Positions 1-6,592 of a stretch of DNA of 6,872 bases are shown here, in pieces. Made by a program: the position numbers and the translations under genes. Below the pieces are notes generated by a model that was not told the origin of the DNA, searched no databases, and saw only the letters and a list, made by a program, of their open reading frames with translations. The stretch is from Bacteroidales bacterium (lineage in GTDB: Bacteria > Bacteroidota > Bacteroidia > Bacteroidales > WCHB1-69), in contig JAIROC010000434.1 in the NCBI GenBank assembly GCA_031257735.1, forward strand, positions 1 through 6,872, written 5' to 3'. Positions within the stretch are counted from its first letter, which is position 1. Each line of letters opens with the position of its first letter.

Positions 1-1
1 A

Positions 2-247
2 CTATTGTTGTATCCTCAATTATCTGGTGATTGGTTATTGACGGGCTCCGGCTTTATGCTTAAAGCGGCAAATTCTTTAAAAAATCAATCAGAATTGCTC
101 ACAAAGGAGAAAGCATTAACTATTGCTGTTGATGGATTAAATGATCTTCAAGACCAATTACTACAATTAAAGAAAGAAATATCCAGATTAACACCGAAGC
201 AAAAACAGCAGAAACCAGTCCAAAACAAGTACCCGAAAATTGGATAA
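2..247 (+). CDS. 3' end of an unidentified protein gene (partial, runs off the left edge)
   Basis: The frame is open from the window edge to a TAA stop at 245-247, giving 81 residues that are probably the C-terminus of a longer protein. A TTG at position 5 could be read as a start, but nothing supports it. The sequence has a leucine-rich, probably helical stretch (around VDGLNDLQDQLLQLKKEI) followed by a Lys/Gln-rich basic tail, typical of a C-terminal end. I recognise no family. It does not resemble the C-terminus of an IS21-type IstA or IstB, which I considered because of the terminal-repeat-like sequence 9 bp downstream. It lies outside the direct-repeat-bounded block, so it probably belongs to the recipient locus or an older mobile element rather than to the defence genes. 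Confidence 0.45.
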   Translation, partial: LLLYPQLSGDWLLTGSGFMLKAANSLKNQSELLTKEKALTIAVDGLNDLQDQLLQLKKEISRLTPKQKQQKPVQNKYPKIG

Positions 248-255
248 TTATTTCT

Positions 256-323
256 GTGGTTTGTCCTGAAACGATTTAATTAGCGACGTTTTTCACTTAT
301 AAATGCACCTAATTAGCGACATT
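256..323 (+). repeat. Left copy of a 68-bp direct repeat flanking the defence block
   Basis: Positions 256-323 match 6609-6676 at 66 of 68 positions; the differences are at 259 (g/c) and 288 (g/a). The copy holds two units of the short motif taattagcgac (277-287 and 310-320), 33 bp apart, in the same phase as the first two units of the right-hand array. Identity stops abruptly after 323, where unrelated sequence leading to vsr begins. It starts 9 bp after the stop of the left partial gene. Confidence 0.9.
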
Positions 324-394
324 GCAACTCCGCGCGAAGTTTTCTTTGTCTCAATACCCATAATTCTATAAAGCATACTCCTGATTTGGATAAA

Positions 395-426
395 ATTGCC
401 AAATTAGATTAAATTTTCTATTTTTG
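395..426 (+). promoter_or_regulatory. Candidate Bacteroidetes-type promoter for vsr
   Basis: TATTTTTG at 419-426 matches the Bacteroidetes -7 consensus TAnnTTTG exactly. ATTG at 395-398, 20 nt upstream, is a 3-of-4 match to the -33 TTTG box. Transcription would start near 431-434, leaving a 5' leader of only about 15 nt before ATG 447. The surrounding DNA is very AT-rich, so chance matches are possible. Confidence 0.5.
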
Positions 427-446
427 TTTCGAAAATCAATGATGTG

Positions 447-980
447 ATGGATATATGGAGTAAAGAAAAACGCTCTGAAGTAATGGCAAAAATCCGGTCG
501 AAAAACACGGAACCGGAAATGATGTTGCGGAAAGCACTTTTCGCAAAAGGGTTTTGTTACCGGATTAATTATAATAAACTATCCGGCAAACCGGATATTG
601 TTTTTCCAAAATATAAAACTGTAATCTTTGTGCATGGTTGTTTTTGGCATGGACATGACAACTGTAAAATAGCCCATATACCCAAAAGCAATACGGAATT
701 TTGGGAACATAAAATCATGATAAATCAAGAACGGGATAAATCCAATGAGATGAAAATCGTTTCTTCGGGCTGGAAAGCCCTAACTTTTTGGGAATGTGAA
801 ATACCAAAGAAAACCATCGAAAGCGTTCTTGAATCCATAATTGCCACGCTTCACAGAAATATTCCTCATCCATATTCTACAAGAATCAGGCTATATGAGG
901 AACGGGAAGATAATATCATGATGGTTGCAGAAGATATTGTACCTTACGGACAACAAAAACAACTATCGTATCAATTCTAA
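447..980 (+). CDS. vsr: Very short patch repair (Vsr) endonuclease
   Basis: Vsr nicks DNA 5' of the T in T:G mismatches made by deamination of 5-methylcytosine, starting very-short-patch repair. The 177-residue product shows the family's features in order: N-terminal WSKEKRSEVMAKIRSKNTEPE with the conserved acidic residue E24, GKPD with catalytic D50, and VHGCFWHGH with H63, C65, H68 and H70. C73 and C117 (in FWEC) fit the structural zinc ligands, and the spacing tracks E. coli Vsr almost residue for residue. ATG 447 is preferred over in-frame GTG 444, since it gives the conserved N-terminus and suits the nearby promoter candidate. About 38 residues follow the usual core, a longer tail than in E. 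coli Vsr, and the last 18 bp overlap the convergent gene. The methyltransferase that ends the block at its other side is the likely source of the lesions it repairs. A role as a restriction nickase is possible but unsupported. Confidence 0.95.
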   Translation: MDIWSKEKRSEVMAKIRSKNTEPEMMLRKALFAKGFCYRINYNKLSGKPDIVFPKYKTVIFVHGCFWHGHDNCKIAHIPKSNTEFWEHKIMINQERDKSNEMKIVSSGWKALTFWECEIPKKTIESVLESIIATLHRNIPHPYSTRIRLYEEREDNIMMVAEDIVPYGQQKQLSYQF

Positions 981-1430
981 ATCTTCATCCGAATTACCTA
1001 CAAATGTTTCAAAATCTTCAATGAAATCAGGGCAAACAGGTGTGATTTCTGATGATTGAACTTTACTTATAAAGCTATACACATCTTCAAACGGAATATA
1101 TTCATCCGAATCAGACTCATTATTGAAATCATAAGATAATTCCAACAAAGTTTCTGCTAATTTTATTATATTGTTCGTTTTTACCCTATACAGTACATTT
1201 CTATGTTCAGAGGGAGAAACATAGCCATAAGAAAATTCATCCGAAACATCTTTTAATCGTTGTCCAGCGTATGCTAATAATGCGTAATCATCAGCAATTG
1301 CAGATTGTTCGCTAAAACCCATCTGCGTTGATTTTGGAACATATATTTCAAATGGTTGAGAACCCTGTTCCAACAACATATCCACTATTTTTTGGATATT
1401 TGTAGTCCGTATTTCTTGTATTTCAATCAT
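963..1430 (-). CDS. Uncharacterised acidic 155-residue protein, last gene of the operon
   Basis: I do not recognise this protein. It starts with ATG 6 bp after the receiver-HEPN gene and is almost certainly cotranscribed with it. The sequence is soluble-looking with no signal peptide or membrane segment. It is strongly acidic, especially in the second half (NNESDSDEYIPFED; FIEDFETFVGNSDEDLEL), with two probable helical segments near residues 8-22 and 85-100. Small acidic partners of nucleases can act as antitoxins, adaptors or DNA mimics. Given its position beside a candidate HEPN effector, an inhibitor or adaptor role is a reasonable but unproven inference. Its 3' end overlaps the convergent vsr gene by 18 bp, which supports a compact, co-inherited unit. 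Confidence 0.8.
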   Translation of the reverse strand: MIEIQEIRTTNIQKIVDMLLEQGSQPFEIYVPKSTQMGFSEQSAIADDYALLAYAGQRLKDVSDEFSYGYVSPSEHRNVLYRVKTNNIIKLAETLLELSYDFNNESDSDEYIPFEDVYSFISKVQSSEITPVCPDFIEDFETFVGNSDEDLELIR

Positions 1431-1436
1431 AATGTT

Positions 1437-2348
1437 TTATTGTAAATAATTATTATTTTGTAGATTATCTAAATTTTGTTTATGCTTAATGATATTTTTC
1501 CTGATTGTTTCACAAAACGTTTCATCAAAGGTTAAGCCATCTTCCCCATGTTTGAAATATTCCCTGCCTGTTTCTTCATCTTTCACTAAAACCGCATGGG
1601 CAAAGTCATTCCGAACTTTTATGATTTCTTTTTTGAAATCTGAAATGAAATTGCCACTCCCAATTCCTGTGATAATTTCTTCTATGGCGCTTGCCCTTTG
1701 TGAAGAAGAAAATAGCAAAGGGTCTTTTATCACTTTGTCAAAACTGTTGTTCGTTTTGTATTTTTCTGACTTTTCAAGTTTTTCCTTATGAAAGGCTATT
1801 AACTCATCTATAACTTTGTTTTTAACATTTTGTGCTTCATTACCTTTTGCATCAATGTACTTGGAAACAATATCCAACATTTGAGCATCTAAAGTACTCA
1901 CTTCGTGCATTATCATACCGCGCATAGCAATAATATGCTGAAACTTCTTTATAGTTAAATCAATGATATTTATTGCTTTATCAACAACTTTCTCGTGGTG
2001 TGTTCCTCCTGGCACTTTGTTAGTTTGCAAAAAAGAAATCCTGTCCAGTTTTCCAATTTCTTCCCATTCCGCTTTTGCGGTATAAAACAATATTTCGGTA
2101 AAAATGGATTTCTCGCGAATATCTGCGATAACCTGTGCCCCATTCTTTTCCGACATATTGTAGTCGGTTAATATGAAATCAAAAGAATCATCCAACTTAC
2201 CAAAGAAGTCGGATACTTTTGATACAGGTTGGATATCAGGGGCAAATCCTTTTCCGTCAAGGTGTAGTTGGATTTTTTCAACAAATTCATCATCAATAAA
2301 TGCGTTGATTTCATCGTCCAGCCATAAAATTTTATAATTGACCTTCAT
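1437..2348 (-). CDS. Response-regulator-like protein: receiver domain plus HEPN-like helical effector domain
   Basis: Residues 1-130 form a receiver domain with the expected phosphorylation pocket: acidic pair D11-D12 (ILWLDDE), phosphoacceptor D62 in FILTDYNMSEKNG, T90 in LFYTA, and K111. The C-terminal 165 residues contain no recognisable DNA-binding helix-turn-helix. They look all-helical and carry VRNDFAHA, in which R246-N-D-F-A-H251 fits the R-x4-H catalytic motif of HEPN ribonucleases and resembles RN-x-FAH motifs of HEPN-like families such as MltR-type proteins. This suggests an output domain that cleaves RNA or binds a partner, not a transcription factor. The gene starts 2 bp after the stop of the GHKL/histidine-kinase gene, so the pair looks like a cognate sensor and regulator. 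The receiver assignment is secure; the HEPN assignment rests on one motif and apparent helicity. Confidence 0.88.
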   Translation of the reverse strand: MKVNYKILWLDDEINAFIDDEFVEKIQLHLDGKGFAPDIQPVSKVSDFFGKLDDSFDFILTDYNMSEKNGAQVIADIREKSIFTEILFYTAKAEWEEIGKLDRISFLQTNKVPGGTHHEKVVDKAINIIDLTIKKFQHIIAMRGMIMHEVSTLDAQMLDIVSKYIDAKGNEAQNVKNKVIDELIAFHKEKLEKSEKYKTNNSFDKVIKDPLLFSSSQRASAIEEIITGIGSGNFISDFKKEIIKVRNDFAHAVLVKDEETGREYFKHGEDGLTFDETFCETIRKNIIKHKQNLDNLQNNNYLQ

Positions 2349-2350
2349 AA

Positions 2351-4942
2351 TTACAATTCAATTTTAAATATTGTACCTTTATTTATTTCCGAACTCACAC
2401 TAATCTTTCCTTTCATTTTTTGAATAACTGATTTTACATTAAACAAACCAATCCCGGAGCCTTTTGTTGTTGTAAATCCCAAATCAAAAATGCGGTTTAT
2501 ATTTTCTACTGGAATGCCTTTTCCATTATCCGAAATAGTAATCGCTAATTGGTTACTCATTTTTTCAAATCCAAACGAAATTGTATTTGCTCCTGCTTTT
2601 TCTGCATTTTGGATAAAATTGTCAACGAACGTAGTGATTTCGAGCGGTCTAAATTCAATAATGTGCTTTAATTTGCCAAGTGTACTCACTTTTATTTTTA
2701 AACTTGAGTTGAGTACAGGAATATCCGGTAAATATATTTCTTTGATATACTCGTCAATAAACTGTATTACATCTGTTTTGATTTCGCTTGCTTCTAAATC
2801 GAAATTGGCGTTTGTAACAAAATTAGACAAAGACTCTATTTTTGCAGATTCCAAAGAAATAACAGATATGTATTTTTTCATTTTATCATCAATATCCGAT
2901 TTGCCAATATGTTCCAATAATGACTTGACATTATTCTTTATTCTGCTTGACGAATGGTTTATTTGGTGTTGCAAACCAAGTATTTGCTCTTTTTCCCGTC
3001 CAATAATAGAACGTTGGAAAATACCTTGTTTTTTTTCTCTTTCAAGTTCTGTGTCGGATTTTTTCTTGTCTTCTTCCGCTTTTTTTCTTTTTTCTTCTTC
3101 CTCTTTTGCCTTTTGCTCTGCTTTGATTTTATTTAATTCGGCTAATGCCCGTTCTTTTTCTTTTTTCTCTTTTTCAAGTTCAGCTTTTCTTCGTTTTTCT
3201 TCTTCGTTTTTTGCCTTTTGTTCCGCAATCTTTCTTTTTTCCTCTGCCTTATTTGCCTGTTCTTCTGCCTCTTTCCTTTTTCTTTCTTCGTCAATTGCCC
3301 GCTTTTCTGCGTCGTCCTTTTCTTGCTGTAATTTACGAAAAGCGGTTTCGGTAAGTATTATCGTTTTTTGCAATTCTGTATCGCCTGTAACTTCTGCTAT
3401 TTTCCCCAAATCCTTAATGAATTTAGGTTGGACAATATTCAAATTGTCATTAACCACATCAACTAAATCTTTGTTAAATTCTATTATTTCAATGTTTTTT
3501 TCGTCTGATAAACTTTTGATAAGGCCAATAAAATCAATTTTACTTCCAATATTAGATTTAGGTACAGAAAAATCTTCAGAGTCTTTATCATTGGATTGCA
3601 ATTCTTTACGAATAAATTCCGCTTCACTTTCCGATTTGAAATATTTTTTCCGTATAAATCCTTCTCCCCATAGTACCCCCACTACATATCTTTCCAATCT
3701 CCTGTGTGATTTTAGAGTAAAAATATCCATTAGTTGTTGATAGCCGCTTGTTTCAACTAATCCACCATCCCTACTTGATACTTCCTTAAATTGAGAAACA
3801 TTATTCGTTGTAATATCAACTCTACCAAACAGGTCACGTGAAGATAAAAATCTGTTATAACCCTGCTGTGCCCTGAAATCAAGACCCCAACTATCGTCAC
3901 CAGTATTACCGTATGGTTGCACACGGAAACCATTTTTGAAAAGAAATATTGAACCGTAATTAACAGGTTCAATTCCCATTTTTTTGGTGAAATTGAATTT
4001 TGCACTGCGGTTCAGGAAATATAAATGTATTGTAAGGTTATCAACAAAAGGATTATATTTATTTTTTTCTCTAATATGGTAGATAAGTGTGCCCCTATCT
4101 ATAAGTCTTGTTTCTATTACATTTTTTTCGACATTAACATCTATTTGGGTTGTCTTTAGTTTTAAAATATCAAGAATTGAATTATTTACTTTTCCGTTTA
4201 TTTTATCTCTCTCAATATACTTGGGAATCTCATAACCATCTTTGTCTTTTTTTATTGCATTGTCTTCACTTTTTTCTCTTTCACAGACGATTTCAATATT
4301 GAAATCTGTTGTTTCCGAAAAAGGATTTATTAACTTCTCAAGGGAATGTTTTAAATTTTTAATTTTTTCCCGTTCCCAATTTCCAGTATTTTCAATTTCC
4401 AATATTGTTCCATGAATGGAATTATTGGGGTATTTCAAATGATATGTATTAAGTGTTTTATGCGGAACTGTCACTTTTTCAAAATCTTCTTTTTGGTCTT
4501 TCTCAAACTCCTCCCAATGAATTATCAACTGTTCTAACGGATTACTTTGTTTTTGAGTTGTTAATATTAACTTTCTCCCAAGCCTGTCGCAAGAAAAACG
4601 GCCAATCCCCTTTGCCCCTGCATAATATTTGCGGACATTAATTTTGTCGCGGTAAGATTCTCTTTTTTCGTAATCTGAATTTTCTTCAATGTCTTCCGTC
4701 CCGTCATTTTTGGCGGAATAGGCAACGGCAAGCCATTTTGCAAGCAAATCATTGTATGACATGCCTTTGCCGTCGTCGGCTATAATAATTTTGTTTTCTT
4801 CAAAGGTGATAACAACATTATTAGCGCGTGCATCATACGAATTTTTAACCAATTCAAATATGGCAATATTATCATCGGTTATCAAATCCTTACCAATAAT
4901 ATCTTTCAGTCCTGTTTTAATTGAAAAATACAATTCATCCAT
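2351..4942 (-). CDS. Double-GHKL protein: MORC/Hsp90-like ATPase, coiled coil, histidine-kinase-like domain
   Basis: This 863-residue soluble protein carries two complete GHKL ATP-binding modules. The N-terminal one has the N-box E30-LVKNSYDA (N34, D37), the DDGKGM loop (D57, G60) and the glycine-rich AGAKGIGRFS (108-117). Residues about 120-530 include NGFRVQPYGNTGDDSWGLD and NRFLSSRDLFGRVDI, like the transducer region of MORC/MutL/Hsp90-type prokaryotic ATPases. A highly charged Glu/Lys/Arg coiled coil spans about 533-646. It leads into a helix with LQHQINHSS, where H659 or H663 could be the phosphoacceptor of a DHp-like dimerisation segment. The C-terminal module is of histidine-kinase type: N-box N775/N779, SDNGKGI (D805) and FTTTKGSGIGLFNVK. 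No signal peptide or membrane segment is visible, so it would sense a cytoplasmic cue. Its ATG overlaps the methyltransferase stop by 8 bp (ATGGATGA), implying translational coupling. Associations of GHKL/MORC-like ATPases with cytosine methylases and Vsr have been described by comparative genomics. Kinase activity is inferred. Confidence 0.9.
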   Translation of the reverse strand: MDELYFSIKTGLKDIIGKDLITDDNIAIFELVKNSYDARANNVVITFEENKIIIADDGKGMSYNDLLAKWLAVAYSAKNDGTEDIEENSDYEKRESYRDKINVRKYYAGAKGIGRFSCDRLGRKLILTTQKQSNPLEQLIIHWEEFEKDQKEDFEKVTVPHKTLNTYHLKYPNNSIHGTILEIENTGNWEREKIKNLKHSLEKLINPFSETTDFNIEIVCEREKSEDNAIKKDKDGYEIPKYIERDKINGKVNNSILDILKLKTTQIDVNVEKNVIETRLIDRGTLIYHIREKNKYNPFVDNLTIHLYFLNRSAKFNFTKKMGIEPVNYGSIFLFKNGFRVQPYGNTGDDSWGLDFRAQQGYNRFLSSRDLFGRVDITTNNVSQFKEVSSRDGGLVETSGYQQLMDIFTLKSHRRLERYVVGVLWGEGFIRKKYFKSESEAEFIRKELQSNDKDSEDFSVPKSNIGSKIDFIGLIKSLSDEKNIEIIEFNKDLVDVVNDNLNIVQPKFIKDLGKIAEVTGDTELQKTIILTETAFRKLQQEKDDAEKRAIDEERKRKEAEEQANKAEEKRKIAEQKAKNEEEKRRKAELEKEKKEKERALAELNKIKAEQKAKEEEEKRKKAEEDKKKSDTELEREKKQGIFQRSIIGREKEQILGLQHQINHSSSRIKNNVKSLLEHIGKSDIDDKMKKYISVISLESAKIESLSNFVTNANFDLEASEIKTDVIQFIDEYIKEIYLPDIPVLNSSLKIKVSTLGKLKHIIEFRPLEITTFVDNFIQNAEKAGANTISFGFEKMSNQLAITISDNGKGIPVENINRIFDLGFTTTKGSGIGLFNVKSVIQKMKGKISVSSEINKGTIFKIEL
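3005..3346 (-). repeat. Low-complexity tract encoding the charged coiled coil
   Basis: The segment codes for residues 533-646 of the double-GHKL protein. On the plus strand it is almost pure pyrimidine over long stretches (ctttttttcttttttcttct and similar), i.e. polypurine on the coding strand. Degenerate protein repeats around EEKRKKAE and AEQKAK recur several times. Such tracts can expand or shrink, and they generate spurious ORFs on the opposite strand, which I have left out. Confidence 0.7.
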
Positions 4943-6161
4943 AGCGCAGCCAATTTAAAATTAAACCTGCCTGTTCTCCAAACAATGGGGGAATAGCGTT
5001 ACCTATTTGTGTGTATCGGGGAATTTCTTGCTTTCGCAATTTTCCACCAGATGTGTATTTGTCCAAAAACTCAAAATCATCGGGGAAACTTTGCAACCTT
5101 GCACATTCTCGAACTGTTAAAATACGCGGTTCGCAATAATGTATCATATCATCAGGGATAGATGTTAACGTTGGCGCTTGTTCATTTGGTTTCAACGGCA
5201 CTAAAACCTGTGTATGAATGTCGAGTCGTTGCTTCAATTCTTCACTTATATTCTTGCATTCATTTGTAACGGATAAAATGTATTTTAACCGTTCAACGAC
5301 TTTACACGTTTGCCTTGCAAAACTATGGCTATTAGGGAATAATTGTTTTTCAGTCTTTCCCCTTACAAAATATTGGTATTTTGAAGTAGCCGTTTTATAT
5401 ACGCCGCTTTTAAACCCTTTCCGGTCGGGAGTATCAACCGTACCATTGCTGCTAATCAAATCAGACAATGCCTCTTCAACTGTAGGATTAGCATTAAGTC
5501 TCTTTTGCTGCAAAAAATTGAATTTATTTTCTTCTAATTTTTCAAAAAATGATTTTGCCTTTTCTACACTTGAGCCTTTTATATCATTACGGATACCTAC
5601 CAAAATGAATCGGGTACGCTTTTGTGGAACACCATATTCGCCAAAATTGACTAACTGCCCATAGACATAATATCCTTCTTCCGTAAGTTTTGAAGTAACA
5701 ACCTGCGAATATTTCTTACCTTTAGCGACATTATTGCGGAATTCCATTGTAAAACCTTTCACGTTTTCAAAGAATATCAAGTCGGGTTTTACCAATGAGA
5801 CAAACTTGATATATGACTCAATCAACTTATTCCGCTCATCGTTTTCATCCCGCCGCCCGGCAATCGAAAACCCTTGGCAGGGCGGTCCACCTGCAATCAA
5901 AGTAACCTTGCCCTGTAATTTCCTTAATTGTCCAGAATAGTTTGCTATAACCTCGTTAATATCGTGTTCTGTTTTGGGTAGCCAATTTACCCATTTAAAA
6001 TGTTTTTTCTTTTCAATCAAATTATGCGCCAATGTATGGAATGCCTGCGGGCTTTTTTCAATAGCGAAAAGCCCTTTCCAGCCCGCATTGTGCAAGCCTA
6101 ATGACAAACCCCCACAGCCGGCGAAGAGGTCGATATATGTTTTTTTTTGTACTTTCTTCAT
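4935..6161 (-). CDS. DNA (cytosine-5) methyltransferase
   Basis: The enzyme transfers a methyl group from S-adenosylmethionine to C5 of cytosine in a specific DNA sequence. The 408-residue product has the motifs in canonical order. Motif I is DLFAGCGGLSLGLHNAG (11-27), and motif IV GGPPCQGFS (91-99) has nucleophile C95. Motif VI is ENV (132-134), motif VIII QKRTRFILVG (180-189), motif IX VRECARLQSFPDDF (350-363) and motif X QIGNAIPP (385-392). The target recognition domain lies about 195-345; the recognition site cannot be read from the sequence. Length is normal for a single-specificity enzyme. The ATG at 6161 is preceded by an in-frame TAA at 6174-6176, so the start is well constrained. It is the first gene of a four-gene operon and overlaps the double-GHKL gene by 8 bp. 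No conventional restriction endonuclease is adjacent. A run of nine A residues lies in codons 5-8. Confidence 0.96.
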   Translation of the reverse strand: MKKVQKKTYIDLFAGCGGLSLGLHNAGWKGLFAIEKSPQAFHTLAHNLIEKKKHFKWVNWLPKTEHDINEVIANYSGQLRKLQGKVTLIAGGPPCQGFSIAGRRDENDERNKLIESYIKFVSLVKPDLIFFENVKGFTMEFRNNVAKGKKYSQVVTSKLTEEGYYVYGQLVNFGEYGVPQKRTRFILVGIRNDIKGSSVEKAKSFFEKLEENKFNFLQQKRLNANPTVEEALSDLISSNGTVDTPDRKGFKSGVYKTATSKYQYFVRGKTEKQLFPNSHSFARQTCKVVERLKYILSVTNECKNISEELKQRLDIHTQVLVPLKPNEQAPTLTSIPDDMIHYCEPRILTVRECARLQSFPDDFEFLDKYTSGGKLRKQEIPRYTQIGNAIPPLFGEQAGLILNWLRYG

Positions 6162-6280
6162 TTTTTTGACCTTTTAATTATCAGGGTAGCAGGGTTCATA
6201 TCTAATGTTCCTACCAACCTCTTTCCTGTTTTATTCCCTCCTACTAAAGCCACTTTAACCTTATTAGCCCGCTGTTTCAC
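6158..6280 (-). CDS. Possible 40-residue leader ORF overlapping the methyltransferase start
   Basis: Starting from GTG 6280, or from ATG 6199 for a 13-residue version, a small basic ORF runs to a TGA at 6160-6158. That stop overlaps the methyltransferase ATG in the form ATGA, a classic translational-coupling arrangement. The long version would read MKQRANKVKVALVGGNKTGK and continue to IIKRSKK. It sits between the operon promoter candidate and the methyltransferase, in the +1 frame relative to it. A GTAGGA sequence about 7 nt before ATG 6199 could serve as a ribosome binding site. I recognise no homologue, and it is not a helix-turn-helix controller protein. A chance ORF in a leader is quite possible. 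Confidence 0.25.
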   Translation of the reverse strand: MKQRANKVKVALVGGNKTGKRLVGTLDMNPATLIIKRSKK

Positions 6281-6304
6281 ATGTCAAATTATTGATAACA
6301 TCTG

Positions 6305-6336
6305 CAAAAGTAGTGATAATAGTTTAAATGTCCAAA
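6305..6336 (-). promoter_or_regulatory. Candidate operon promoter (Bacteroidetes type)
   Basis: Read on the minus strand, TTTG (6336-6333) is followed after exactly 20 nt by TACTTTTG (6312-6305), a full match to the Bacteroidetes -33/-7 consensus TTTG-N19-21-TAnnTTTG. Transcription would begin near 6298, giving a leader of about 137 nt before the methyltransferase start. It is the best promoter match in the window and is correctly placed for the four-gene operon. Confidence 0.65.
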
Positions 6337-6363
6337 GAATAATTACCTTCATAGATTCAAGTA

Positions 6364-6543
6364 TCAAATGTATATCTTAGCTAATATTATGTACATTCTA
6401 CATATAATCGCATTAAGATTTACCCGCATTGCTAAAGAAACTGTCTTTGAAAACGGCGCAACGAAATATTTATCCATATTCAAAGAGGTGATACAAGCTA
6501 TCAATGAAATATCGGACAGCTTGTGTAAACATTTTTTATCCAT
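6364..6543 (-). CDS. Weak 59-residue ORF upstream of the operon
   Basis: From ATG 6543 the frame runs to TGA at 6366-6364 and starts MDKKCLHKLSDISLIACITS. It reads in the same direction as the operon, between a weak promoter candidate at the repeat junction and the main operon promoter. This is where restriction-modification loci sometimes carry a controller gene. I see no helix-turn-helix or other domain, and a 77-codon ORF overlaps it on the opposite strand, so coding status is doubtful. Confidence 0.15.
   Translation of the reverse strand: MDKKCLHKLSDISLIACITSLNMDKYFVAPFSKTVSLAMRVNLNAIICRMYIILAKIYI
6377..6404. promoter_or_regulatory. Small palindromes, possible operator
   Basis: TTAGCTAA (6377-6384) is a perfect 8-bp palindrome. 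Next to it TATGTA-cattc-TACATA (6388-6404) is a perfect inverted repeat with 6-bp arms and a 5-nt spacer. They lie 40-70 bp upstream of the operon's -33 box, where a regulator could bind. The local DNA is AT-rich, so such short dyads may be accidental. Confidence 0.25.
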
Positions 6544-6592
6544 CAGTAAATCTTTTATCTCTGATAAATATTCCTATATTGCTTTCATTACG

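Noticed and set aside
2..247. IS21 IstB or IstA C-terminus
   Set aside because: The downstream repeats made this attractive, but the residues do not match the C-terminal patterns I know for either protein, so I left the gene unidentified.
444..446. GTG 444 as the vsr start
   Set aside because: The adjacent in-frame ATG 447 is a stronger start codon; the extra residue adds nothing to the conserved Vsr N-terminus.
1489..1791. 100-codon plus-strand ORF
   Set aside because: Antisense shadow of the receiver-HEPN gene, with no domain or plausible promoter.
2490..3740. 416-codon plus-strand ORF
   Set aside because: It lies entirely antisense to the double-GHKL gene. Its Ser/Phe-rich composition is the complement of the Lys/Glu-rich coiled-coil codons, and no domain is visible.
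5218..5664. 148-codon plus-strand ORF
   Set aside because: Antisense to the methyltransferase target-recognition region, whose reading frame has clear C5-methylase motifs on both sides.
6162..6280. In-frame N-terminal extension of the methyltransferase
   Set aside because: A first reading suggested continuity with the upstream ORF, but a base-by-base count shows seven A residues at the junction and an in-frame TAA at 6174-6176, so the frames are separate.
6147..6380. 77-codon plus-strand ORF
   Set aside because: It runs antisense through the operon leader and promoter candidate, with low-complexity hydrophobic/Ser-rich content and no recognisable features.
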